A model generated the notes under the pieces. The model was not told the origin of the DNA. It worked only from the letters and a program-made list of their open reading frames with translations, and did no database searches. The translations under genes were made by a program, and so were the position numbers. A stretch of DNA of 64,000 nt from Cylindrotheca closterium. Taxonomy: Eukaryota > Bacillariophyta > Bacillariophyceae > Bacillariales > Bacillariaceae. Positions 48,689-58,288 of the stretch are shown in pieces. Position 1 is the first letter of the stretch. Every line of letters starts with the position of its first letter. Where the stretch lies: NCBI GenBank assembly GCA_933822405.4, contig CAKOGP040002203.1:62001-126000 (forward strand), written 5' to 3'.

Positions 48689-49136
48689 CTTATATATTCG
48701 ATCGTCCTGATGACAGAATAAGAGAAAGCGAGTGGAAAAGGCATCCACATCAACTTTTTTTTTTCTTCTCTTGCAAAGACGCGAAGAAACGTGTCGACTT
48801 CCACAATTAATCTGGTACTTGATTCTACTGAATACGAAGGCTTCTCATTTTCAACGGGTATGTGATAACAGGGAGCTTGTATAGGCCTTATCGTACCAGA
48901 TACTGTACGTACAGTACCTGCCGTTATCAGATTCCACCTTGCATGCAACTCACACAACTAATAATGCATTCTGTAAATGGTATCTAAAACTAAATATTAT
49001 TATACACACTTTATATATATATCAATAATCTAAAAGAATTTCCCCCCAAAAGTCTTGCATGTTGATTCGTAGCTAGCGAAATGAATCAATCAATCATGCT
49101 GGTGCCTCCTGCCTCTTCGTCGCTTTTACCACCACG
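48689..49136. other. Intergenic, no gene seen
   Basis: This is the promoter side of oxidoreductase copy 1 and the 3' side of the HA gene. The palindromic string TACTGTACGTACAGTA occurs at 48901-48916, and a TATATATATATC run at about 49012-49023. Confidence 0.4.
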
Positions 49137-50321
49137 TTATCGTAGGGGCTTGCGTTGAGTCCACACAAAACCAAGATCGGCAAGCGCCTTGATTCGGCAG
49201 ACCGTCATGTTGGAAGGTTTGCCTTCTTGAGAGAGTTTGTATTGTCTTCGTTGACACTTGACCCAAATGGCCAACTTGGGGTTGGGGTCATGAATGTACG
49301 GAACATTGCAGTGGCCAGTCTTGAGTTTGTATTCCTTCAGTTCGTGGAATCGGGTCTGCCAAAGTAGCTCTTGGGCGCCCCAGACAAAGCCGAGTTGATC
49401 TAGCTTGCGGATACGAGACTCGGGCATGGCTTGAGTCTTGCCTTCTCTCTTTTGTTTGTACTGGTATCGTTGGCGTTTGACCCAACGCGAGAGTGCCTTG
49501 TTTTCTTCAAATCCATACGGGACATTGCAATGCCCATGTTTCGTTTTGAACTCGACCAATTCATTGTAATGAAAGTTCCACTTCTCATCGTGATAGTGCA
49601 AAAAGGAAGTATCCTTTTCGTAGCTGCAGGCAAGTCGTTGACGTTTGGGATGACTCCCCGAAGAATCGTCACTGCTCGAAATGTCCGAAACCGGGCGCTT
49701 GGCCACAACCTCGGATTGATGAAAGACCATCCCACTGATCGCTGCTGCTGGATAGGGACTTTGCAAGATGCCTGCCGGGGATTGCGGCAAGGGCGATGAT
49801 GCGGAGGATGTAGTCGAAACGGAGGGGTGTTGTCTTGTGAGTGCGTTGAGAATCCCGTGCACCGATGGGGCGGGGGACCCGACTGGGTTTACCAACGCCT
49901 GTGTGAGGGCCGAGGCGAGGGCTGCCGGCTGATTTGCGGCAGCAGCAAGAGCAAGAACAAGTGGATTTGCGTTGACTTGCTGCTGCTGTTGTTGTTGTTG
50001 CTGCTGTTGATGTTTGATGAGAGTGTTAAAAGCTTCGGCCACGAGGAGTGGTGAAATAGCATGAGTGTTGTTGGGCATTGCAGCTACTCCTGTGGGTGCT
50101 GGAGGAGTAGGAGCAAGCTGATGTCGCAAGTTCTGAAGCAACTTTTGCTGTTCCAAAGCGGTACATGCTTCAATCATCTCAACATACATGCGAAGTGACG
50201 AATTGAAACTGGCATTAGAGTTCATTGCGTTGACATTATTCTGAAGGAAGGCCATATTCCAAAGTAATTTTGATGGATTGGAATTTTGTGTCTTTCGGTT
50301 TTCGGACTTTTGATGCCTCAT
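49137..50321 (-). CDS. Helicase-associated (HA) domain protein with polyglutamine tract
   Basis: This 394-residue protein starts at ATG 50321 (MRHQKSENRK); the frame is open to GTG 50336. Two HA domains fill the C-terminal ~145 residues: WNFHYNELVEFKTKHGHCNV ... LDQLGFVW and WQTRFHELKEYKLKTGHCNV ... LADLGFVW, each with an inner RWVKRQRYQYK / IWVKCQRRQYK segment. The N-terminal ~230 residues are low-complexity: a run of about twelve Gln, Ala/Pro-rich stretches and a Ser-rich patch before KRQRLACSY, which may be a nuclear localisation signal. Unlike the nine-repeat HA protein at 28866 it has no secretory leader, so a nuclear, possibly regulatory, role is likelier. It sits between the two Gfo/Idh/MocA paralogues. 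Confidence 0.82.
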   Translation of the reverse strand: MRHQKSENRKTQNSNPSKLLWNMAFLQNNVNAMNSNASFNSSLRMYVEMIEACTALEQQKLLQNLRHQLAPTPPAPTGVAAMPNNTHAISPLLVAEAFNTLIKHQQQQQQQQQQQVNANPLVLALAAAANQPAALASALTQALVNPVGSPAPSVHGILNALTRQHPSVSTTSSASSPLPQSPAGILQSPYPAAAISGMVFHQSEVVAKRPVSDISSSDDSSGSHPKRQRLACSYEKDTSFLHYHDEKWNFHYNELVEFKTKHGHCNVPYGFEENKALSRWVKRQRYQYKQKREGKTQAMPESRIRKLDQLGFVWGAQELLWQTRFHELKEYKLKTGHCNVPYIHDPNPKLAIWVKCQRRQYKLSQEGKPSNMTVCRIKALADLGFVWTQRKPLR

Positions 50322-50849
50322 GCTTGAAGTTGACACCTGTTTTCTTTTTCTGCATGGTAAAGCATATTGTGTGAAAACTGTAGATTAGTGCGTCAGTAGT
50401 TTTTACAAATAACGTTTTTATAATGACAAAGAATGACGTTCAGAACATACTTATAGAAGAAGGGCGCAGAAACCATGGAAAAGTACATCATTGTTTGAAG
50501 TGTTTTTAGACAACGATCATTTTTCACTCATTTCGGTGATTTTGTCCTCTTCAATAAGGTGACGCAAACTTACATCATTCAGCTTTTGCATCCATGTAAT
50601 AAATCTTCCGATAGTCCTGGAGAACCATCAAGATTACATCAGACATAGCCTTTGAATCCGGCGAATACGTACAGTTCCAGGTAGGATCTACCAGGTACCG
50701 TTAAAAATGTTACCTTATCTTGTAGGTACTGGTAGGTCCTAGCTACTCTATCTCTTTCATGGTACTATTCCTTTTTTAAAAAATAGTTACAGAATTCATA
50801 CATCCTATGCATGGCAGTCTCAAGAATCAATCAACCAACTGCAGTCAAA
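50322..50849. other. Intergenic, no gene seen
   Basis: This is the upstream region of the HA gene and the 3' side of oxidoreductase copy 2. TAGGTACTGGTAGGTCCTAG lies at about 50724-50743. No gene is seen. Confidence 0.4.
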
Positions 50850-52115
50850 TTACAACAGAATGGTTTCCGATGCGACGACTCCCGCTCCCCCGTTGGAGTT
50901 TCCTCCTCCTGCTTGTTCAGCAGCATCAGCGTATACGGCTAGTTGGGTAACCTGTGGATCTAGGAATACTTGCACCCCATTCTGCTTCCCCGAATCCAAA
51001 CACGCTTCCACCATTTGCATATCTGCTAGAGCTTCCACTGGTGTATTGCGGTTGTTGTTTGGATCGTTTGCATAACGAATACGCTCCACAAAGCTCATCA
51101 TTTCAGTCTCTGCACCTCCAAATGGAATGTCATGCTTGTAGGATTTGCTACCGGAAATTTCTACTTCCAAAGAGTATCCCGGGCCTCCTTCCTTTCGCAT
51201 CAGAGCCATCCGTCCTTCACTGCCAACGACTTCAATTTCAAAGCAATGGGCAGTGGATGCATAGGTCAATGAGACGGAACCGTGTAGTTCTTCAGGCCAT
51301 CTAACTTGTGCCGTCATGGTGTCAATGGATGGAATGTGCTTTGTTCGTGATGAAGTTTGCGCCGAGACACTAATGGGATTGCCAAACAATCCTCGTAACA
51401 TGGATGAACCGTGAACAAATGCTTCGACAATCATCCCACCGTACCACTCCGGACTATTTCGCCACATTGCATCGGAATGAGGCGAGGATTTCAAAAACGG
51501 AGCCCTCACTTTCATATTTACTAGAAATGGTGTCCCAATATCCGCAAGTGCTTGTTTTGCCGTTCGTACAGCGGGATCGTATCGAGATTGGCCCGCAACG
51601 TGCCATGCAATGTTTCTGCTAGCAAAATGTGCCTCATACGTTTCAATCAATTTCTTGGCTTGTTGCAAGGTTGTTGCAAGAGGCTTTTCACTATAGACAT
51701 GTTTTCCGGCATGCATTGCCTTCAAGACGTATTCTGGTTGAACGTCGATCGGCATGGCCGTGATGACAGCATCAATATTCGGAGAGTTGAAAATCTGTTG
51801 CACATCGGTGCAAGGCGTGGCACCGAGTTTGGTTGCCAAACTGGCTGCATTCCCATAGGTTCGGCTCCAAACGGCGACGCAATTGATATTCTTATTAAGT
51901 TTTTGTAACATAGGTGCATGTGAGGCGGTAGCAAAGATACCGGCTCCCAAAAGCGCCACATTCAAACGTTCGGCAGGTGGAGCGGATTCTGTTGGTCGCT
52001 GATAGCCATCGGATGAATATGGGTCGTTGTATGGATTTGGCCTTCCAGAACGTCCTGCCGCATAGAGCAACATAGTTGCCTTTACTGCAGCGATGAGCGA
52101 TGGAATTGGAAGCAT
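50850..52115 (-). CDS. Gfo/Idh/MocA-family oxidoreductase, copy 2
   Basis: This 421-residue protein starts at ATG 52115 (MLPIPSLIAAVKATMLLYAA); the frame runs up to a GTG at 52148. It is a paralogue of the gene at 47213-48688. The dinucleotide fold is VALLGAGIFATASHAPML, then CVAVWSRTYGNAASLATKL, DAVITAMPIDVQPEYVL and GKHVYSEKPLATTL. The C-terminal domain shares VRAPFLKSSPHSDAMWRN, WYGGMIVEAFVHGSSML and HIPSIDTMTAQV with copy 1, and ends with a Gly/Asn-rich tail. Its leader is shorter and less hydrophobic than copy 1's, so the two may act in different compartments. Substrate unknown; NAD(P) binding is well supported. Confidence 0.87.
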   Translation of the reverse strand: MLPIPSLIAAVKATMLLYAAGRSGRPNPYNDPYSSDGYQRPTESAPPAERLNVALLGAGIFATASHAPMLQKLNKNINCVAVWSRTYGNAASLATKLGATPCTDVQQIFNSPNIDAVITAMPIDVQPEYVLKAMHAGKHVYSEKPLATTLQQAKKLIETYEAHFASRNIAWHVAGQSRYDPAVRTAKQALADIGTPFLVNMKVRAPFLKSSPHSDAMWRNSPEWYGGMIVEAFVHGSSMLRGLFGNPISVSAQTSSRTKHIPSIDTMTAQVRWPEELHGSVSLTYASTAHCFEIEVVGSEGRMALMRKEGGPGYSLEVEISGSKSYKHDIPFGGAETEMMSFVERIRYANDPNNNRNTPVEALADMQMVEACLDSGKQNGVQVFLDPQVTQLAVYADAAEQAGGGNSNGGAGVVASETILL

Positions 52116-53229
52116 CTCGAAGGTTATTGATGTTGACGATGATGGCACAGTTTTGTTTCTTGTTTTGGAGATGAAATCGAAATTCTGAATTTTGAAATTT
52201 TGTGGCCGTTATTATCATCTGCACGTTGGACGTCGGAGTGACATTGTACATCTATATAACGAAAATTTGATATTCTTAATCGTTCGAATGAGTCGAACCT
52301 ATCAACATTTATTTGCTAAATATTGGGTTTTTGACCAAGACAATTTGCGCCTACAGTACCCAACGTCTATTGTCTCCATGCTACCCGCACGCCTGCTTCA
52401 TCTTATATCCTTCTTAACACTCTCGAAAGACTGAACCCACTCTCGCTTTAAGATCCATCTAGTAGAGTAAAGTTTCGATCGCTTCGCACCTTTTGGTTGT
52501 TGTGAACATGCCAGCATGGAGAAAAGAAAAATACCTATTCACATCTTGAGACTTCTTGTCGCCAGTCCAAGAAGCAAGAGCGACGCATGCTGTGTGACAA
52601 ACGATCATTTCTGGAGTCCCGAGGCTTCTTTTCTTTTCTGTATTAATATCAACACAGTTGCGCGTGGGAGCGTCACGTGGGAGCGTCGCACCGCCTTAAC
52701 AGCAGTACAGTAACAATTTGGCGGTGTCGTGCGAGCTGGTTAAAAAATGGCCTTTTATTCATTTGAATCGCCATGGCATTTGAAACCACATGCTTCCTTT
52801 GTAGTGTCCTGGTAATAAAGCACATTCTCTTTCAGAGCGGCCGATCATGTACACTGCGAGCTTTGTGCTCATCACTGTGACAAGGAGCTTTTCGCAATGT
52901 AAATTAATACCGGCCTCTGATGAAATTATGCTTAGTTTGATATGCGCTTCGCACGTCTTTGACAAATTACTTAACGAGTGTTTCAAGCCTTCCATCAGAA
53001 CAGCTGTGTAATACTATACTGTATGCCAGCCCGTCGACGCAACATGATGCTGACTTCAGCCTCGATCTTGCGAGAAATATTATATTTGATTTGTGCGGCT
53101 ATTTTACAGTTTAGTATGAAGCCAATTTTGATAGGCAGCTCGGCCCGAATGCCAGTGTATTTGGCAGCTCTCCGACCACTCAGCAAGAAGTTGAGTGCAA
53201 TGATGACAGTTGTGAAAACCTCAAAGCAA
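52116..53229. other. Intergenic, no gene seen
   Basis: This 1.1-kb stretch has no supported gene. GTGGGAGCGTC occurs twice at about 52665-52688. Confidence 0.4.
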
Positions 53230-53514
53230 TTACTGCTTATCTGGCCCATGTGGTGTGTCATCTTCCATGATTTCAAGAGCTTGATCGAGCAGAAATAGGG
53301 AGCGTTCGAACATTTGTTGCCGGCTCATTGAGGCCCTTTCTTGTCGTTGTGGTGTTCCTTGTTGGATCCACCACAGTCTTCCGCCTTGGACTTGAGAGAC
53401 AGGAGAATCGGAGTTGTTCAGCAAATCGTCTGGGAGACTTGGAATTCTAATGTTTCCGAGGCTGCGTTGATGAAGTGGCGAGGAGGAGGAGCATGGAGTG
53501 AAACTGTTTGTCAT
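53230..53514 (-). CDS. Small hypothetical protein (94 residues), Ser/Pro-rich with C-terminal helix
   Basis: The ATG at 53514 opens MTNSFTPCSSSSPLHQRSLG. The middle is hydrophilic and the end is an amphipathic helix MFERSLFLLDQALEIMEDD. A second small ORF at 56413-56631 has the same arrangement: a short Ser-rich N-terminus, then EILDKAIAIIEAGEEDM. The shared pattern LDxAxxIxExxE[DE]D is the only support for coding. No known domain is present. Confidence 0.4.
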   Translation of the reverse strand: MTNSFTPCSSSSPLHQRSLGNIRIPSLPDDLLNNSDSPVSQVQGGRLWWIQQGTPQRQERASMSRQQMFERSLFLLDQALEIMEDDTPHGPDKQ

Positions 53515-54593
53515 GGTGAAAGGTGACTTGTGTTGAGAGAGCAAGAGGGTGATTTCTTCCAGATTTTAGAATTATGTGACACACTAAAAACATTTTGAGC
53601 GCAGGAATTGGAACGATTGAAAACATCGGAGCGAAGGAACTGGAATGATTGATATTTTCGTTTATTTAACATAAATATTTCGTTCCGCTCAAGCTCACGA
53701 CTTCCGCTCAAGCTCAATTCCAGCTATAGCGAAAAATTCTCCGCACTCTAGAAGCATCCTTGCTCTAGAAGTGCCGGAACTCCGATTCCCCTCTGTCGGC
53801 AAAACTGCAGGCCACATTTCTGTTTCTTTTACTGCGAAAAGAGGCTATATTAGCGTCATCCATATTTGACAAGTGGGAGCCACGAAGCTAGACTCGATTT
53901 CATGTCGACTTCAACCCCACCATAGATGGGCAAGTTCAAAGTGGAAAGCTTTTGTGACGAGCATTTTCCTGTCATATCACTGAGCCGGGGCCAGTTTGTT
54001 GCGTTGTCACATGCAATGGCGTCAAGACGAGGCATCAGCCGGGTATCGTAAATCGGTGGCGGGATTGGTGTGCTGTATCTCTTTTACCAGGCATGTTCGA
54101 TATCACCCCTCGAATTCACTGAAGAGGAAAAGGAGGAGGGCAATCCGAGTTTTGCATCGACTTTACGGGAGCGATGCTCAATGGGATCAATATTCTACAA
54201 GAAGGAACTGAGCCGGGAGTTTGCAAATCCTAATGCATGTGGCTGCACTTGAGGTGCGCATCGACTCGCTGTGAAAATCAATCTTAGAGTATTATGATGG
54301 TTCGTGCTAATTCCAAGATCCTCAAGGCCTCAGTCATATGGTCAAATGATCGGAAACATTTCTGCATCGACCAGCACATAGTCTTGGATCGTATCCCATT
54401 TATACCTATCATGACAGCCAACTTTTGTCAATTATCACGATTCACGGACATCCGATAATTTCACGAGCTCAAAGTTGCCATTTCTCCACTACCACTCGGA
54501 GGCTTGAAGAGTGATATAAACCGCAGAATGATGTATGGTTTTCTCAATCAGGAATGCAATCGTCAATAGTCAAATCCGATTCAATATTGCTTA
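53515..54593. other. Intergenic, no gene seen
   Basis: No ORF with domain support is present. CTCTAGAAG(C/T) is repeated at about 53746-53771. The right end borders the last exon of the cardiolipin synthase gene. Confidence 0.4.
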
Positions 54594-55796
54594 TTAATCG
54601 CCCTTTGATCTTTGGTTGATGGCCGAGTGTCCTGCATAAGAAATAACAGAGCCGACCGTAGTCGCAGCAGTAGTCCAGCTTTTGAGCAAAAGGAAGAGAG
54701 TCTGAGTTGAATTGCGCTTCAGAAATCGAACCACAAGCATGCATGGACATCCTACCATAGAGTATTTAGAATGGTCGGCGAAAACGCGCTAATGGGTGAG
54801 ATGATACCGACTGAACCGAATGTACAGTGCATTAATGAACCATAAGTTAGACAATGAAACGCATTGAAAAAATGGATTGTTTCGATTTAGCGCAGTCACA
54901 CTTACCTCCAAGTGTCGCAAACTGCAATGCTGTATTCAGTTTTCCAATCTTAGAGGGATGTACTTCCAAAGGCTTACTAGCAAGACTTGTTGTGAAGATA
55001 TTGACGCTGTTGTAATTCTTGTAGAGCATCCACGCGGTCCCGGACATTAACCCAATATCCTACAGTGGAACACAAATAAAAGTTTAGCGATCTGACATCC
55101 AAACGCTCAGCAGCAACCCAGGCGTCAAAGCTAATTACCTTCATTGCCCAAACGGTGATCAATGGTGTTGGTAATACGGTGGTGTACCATAGACTAATAG
55201 CAAGACTATTCACCATAATCTTGTCGGCCATAGGATCAAGATACGTCCCTAAATGAACAGCGTTTGAATGAATGAATGAATCAATTAATGAGTACGTGCT
55301 TCTCAGTGAATTCTTCAGTGCCTCTCAGTATAACAATGTCTCCAAGGATAAACAAATACATACCGACAGTAGTTCCCCAGTCATATGTCTTGGCCAGATG
55401 TCCATCCAATGCATCCGATAACCCCGCAAGTGCACATCCCCAAACAGCCCAGACATACTGTTCCGAAGTAATCCAATATGCCAGAACGGGAGTGGAAGCT
55501 ATCCGTGTCAGCGTGATGATATTTGGCGGACTCTGAAGTTGTTCCCATACACTGGCCTGTTCCTTCTCTTCTGTCCCTTCTTTGCCATCATTATGATCAT
55601 TATTGTTGTTGTTGTTGTTGTTGTTGTTGCTGTTGTTGTTGTTGTTGTTCTTGGATGACAGCTGTCGTCGTGACGGAACGACACATGCAATTTTGCGCGC
55701 TCCACGATGCTGTAGAATCCGATGTAGTTCCTTGGATGCCTTGGCTATACCGGTTAAACCTCGAACTTTGCAGCTTCCGTGGATTCGAGTTGCCAT
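54594..55796 (-). CDS. CLS: Cardiolipin synthase, CDP-alcohol phosphotransferase type (four exons)
   Basis: This enzyme makes cardiolipin from CDP-diacylglycerol and phosphatidylglycerol in the inner mitochondrial membrane. On the minus strand the exons are 55364-55796, 55139-55248, 54906-55059 and 54594-54751. All introns are GT-AG and the product is 284 residues. The first join restores the CDP-alcohol motif DALDGHLAKTYDWGTTVG-TYLDPMADK (D-x2-D-G-x2-A-K/R-x8-G-x3-D-x3-D). The second gives ITVWAMK-DIGLMSG. The third gives PSKIGKLNTALQFATLGG, the CRLS1-type 'K.NT..Q' block, followed by the last helix SWTTAATTVGSVISYAGHSA. The N-terminus is basic and amphipathic (MATRIHGSCKVRGLTGIAKA), fitting mitochondrial import, and carries an Asn run encoded by AAC repeats. 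Lys replaces the usual Arg in the motif. Confidence 0.88.
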
Positions 55797-56412
55797 GTTG
55801 ACCGCGAAGAGGAGATGCTCTACCGGTAATACCGGTATATTATGTCGTGTTGCGCTGCGTTGACGATTATTGGTTGGATATGAGGATAGTTTTGGTCGAA
55901 AGATCGACTGATCCGACCATACAAGGTCTGGCCTGGTATACGCACTACGATCTGTCTTGTCTTCATGCAACTCCTTTTCGAAGAGCCTCGCGTCCCTTTC
56001 CAAGAGCCTCACTTGGAAAAAAAAACGATCTGGATAAATTGATTGAACACGAATCCAGCCTTTCGAAAGATTTTGATGAAACTACAGTGTACCGTCGTGG
56101 GAAGAAAGTAAAAAATGCATAATGGTTGACAATGACGGTGAGGTGGTGGTCGTGCAGCTCTAAGCATGATTGGTATGATCAAGATGCAGTTTGTTGTGTA
56201 TAGAAAGATTTAATGTTTACAGTTTTTGACATTCACAACCTGCGATGAATACAATATGTGGTCTGTTGTGAGATCCAGTCTCAAATGTCTTGAAGTTACC
56301 CTTTGTATTGTCCGCGGTACCGTGCATGTTCAAATCAACTGATTGCACGGATGTGGCGATGCTTCGTCCCAGATTCTTGTCATCAGTGGGAAGTAATGCC
56401 GCAGCGTCGGAC
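55797..56412. promoter_or_regulatory. Intergenic, CLS promoter side with paired TACCGGTA palindromes
   Basis: Two TACCGGTA copies at 55821-55828 and 55830-55837 lie only 25-41 bp upstream of the CLS start codon. No gene is seen in the rest. Confidence 0.5.
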
Positions 56413-56631
56413 TTACTGCCGTGGTAAGAAATCCATGTCCTCCTCGCCTGCTTCAATGATTGCTATTGCCTTATCCAAGATTTCAGCGACCGACAACTTG
56501 TCGTCGGTGTTGCGAAACAAGTTCACGTTTCGTGCTGGAAACGTCGGCCTTCTAAGTGAGATCATTGCAGAATCCAATTCCGGACGTGCAGAGTATGGAA
56601 GGCTGCATTGTTGTGATGATGTATTGTTCAT
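56413..56631 (-). CDS. Small hypothetical protein (72 residues) with acidic C-terminal helix
   Basis: ATG 56631 opens MNNTSSQQCSLPYSARPELD. The C-terminal part, KLSVAEILDKAIAIIEAGEE, parallels the helix in the small ORF at 53230-53514. Coding status is uncertain and rests on that resemblance and on the upstream TACCGGTA at 56763-56770. No known domain. Confidence 0.35.
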   Translation of the reverse strand: MNNTSSQQCSLPYSARPELDSAMISLRRPTFPARNVNLFRNTDDKLSVAEILDKAIAIIEAGEEDMDFLPRQ

Positions 56632-57229
56632 TATAAGGCACGTATGGAAGAATGTAAGATGTGAAAGGAGGAGCTTTCGTTTTTCTCGTGAAGAAAATTT
56701 GTGACAATAACTGAAGGTGGATAAAATGAGTGGAAAAAGTTTCTGACGCAGTCATAATGCGATACCGGTACCGAACTCTGCTCTGTCACAGTCATTCAAA
56801 AACGCGTGAGGTTCGACGAACCCATTCGAAGAATGGCGAACATAGTATGTCGTTTGGTGCAAAAGACAAATCTGATCAACGATACTAAGTGTCATTCTGA
56901 CTCATCAACAAGTGTTTCAAGTCTCATATATATGTCTAAAATCACCTTGCTTATTACTCCCGATTTTCGATGGACAAGACGCTCGGCCGCTGATCGTTAG
57001 ATTCTTTCTGGTCGGAAAGCTTCTGGAGAGTTTCACCGGAAAATATTTTGTGTATCCTAATTAGACCAGCCAGTTGCAGTGGTATCAAAAGGAGTTGCGT
57101 TTCTCCCTTTTTTTGTCATTCAGAAACACCAAGGGCATTTTTCAGAACAGTAGGTCGCGTGGTTTCACAAGCGTTATATGGATTCTCCCTTTTCTTCAAC
57201 CAGAAACAAAGAGAACAATACCTCACTTC

Positions 57230-57579
57230 CAGCAACACAGGGAGGTTCTGCTGAAACCCGCCCGTACGTCGTACGTTACAATCCTATTATGAAAGTTGAC
57301 TTAACGGTATATCCGCCAGCATAGCATCTTTCAAGCACGCCGATAGAATCTTTCGAATTCAGTAGTTGTCAGCAGTTGGCTGAATTCCCTGCTGAACTGC
57401 TGAATTCTTTCAGCAGTTGGCCTGAATTCCAAGATTCCGTTGTTGCAGATTCTATTGCGTCACTGGGGTGCACACGCATGTAACTTTTTTAACGGTGAAA
57501 TTGTGGAGACAAATGGTACATTTTTAGTTGTTACGTACGGCATACAGGCGGGTTTCAGCAGAACCTCCCTCTGTTGCAG
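57230..57579. mobile_element. MITE-like non-autonomous element with 50-bp terminal inverted repeats
   Basis: The left arm 57230-57279 (CAGCAACACAGGGAGGTTCT, then GCTGAAACCCGCC) and the right arm 57530-57579 (on the minus strand CTGCAACAGAGGGAGGTTCT, then GCTGAAACCCGCC) match over 50 bp with a few mismatches. The trinucleotide TTC flanks both ends (57227-57229 and 57580-57582), a possible 3-bp target duplication. The 250-bp interior has no coding capacity and holds palindromic GAATTC / CAGCAGTTGG repeats. The superfamily is not assigned. Confidence 0.6.
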
Positions 57580-57638
57580 TTCGTCTGTTTTGACGGGAAA
57601 GTTGGACCCACAGTAGAAGAAAAACGGACATCTACTGC

Positions 57639-57711
57639 CAGGAACGGCCGGGAAAATCAATATTTACTCCCAAGACTTGTATGCTAAATTTCTATTTCCC
57701 GGCCGTTCCTG
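57639..57711. repeat. Perfect 17-bp stem inverted repeat (hairpin)
   Basis: CAGGAACGGCCGGGAAA at 57639-57655 is perfectly complementary to 57695-57711, with a 39-base spacer. It could be a hairpin, or the ends of a tiny foldback element, next to the MITE-like element. Confidence 0.8.
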
Positions 57712-58288
57712 TATCTGTCATTTACCATTTCTTTAGTCATGGCAAACAATTTGGTGCATGGAAATAATATTCTTGTAGCATGACTGGTTGACTGTTTGCT
57801 CTTTCTGCCATCCTTACATTGTCTTCGTTGCACTGCTAAAAACACTACAGGAAAGGCAGTCAATTGTAATGGAGCTCCAGTCTCATTGTTACGGTCACTA
57901 GAAATACACCAGAAATACAGGAAGAATGGCAATCACTCGGCGGACGGGCGAAAGTTTCTCCATCATCCATTCTTCCCATTGATTCAGAAGTTATCCTCAG
58001 CATTCGGCGTGGCTTGCACCACTCAGCTCCTCCTTCCATCAAATACACTTTCTGCTACCACGACACGCACTACATACACCAACTGCCACCACGACCCGCA
58101 CTGAATCTTGACGAACAACGGGGAAATCCCGCGGAGACTGCTCATGCATTTTTCGGAATCGCGTGTATCTTTCGAGTCCCAATCAATCCAATATTTGCGT
58201 TTCGTCTCACAATTCACAAAAAGCAACAAACAAAAACCACAACACCAAAACCAAAACCAAACCAGTCAAACACATTATTACAATCAAT

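Larger units (their letters stand above)
56632..58288. other. Gene-poor region with a MITE-like element and a hairpin
   Basis: No gene is supported in this 1.66 kb. It contains the inverted-repeat element 57230-57579, the hairpin 57639-57711, imperfect repeats of a TTCTCCCTTTT ... CAGAAAC block (about 57101-57130 and 57183-57210), and an A/C-rich leader (AAACCACAACACCAAAACC) just before the gene at 58289. Confidence 0.5.
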
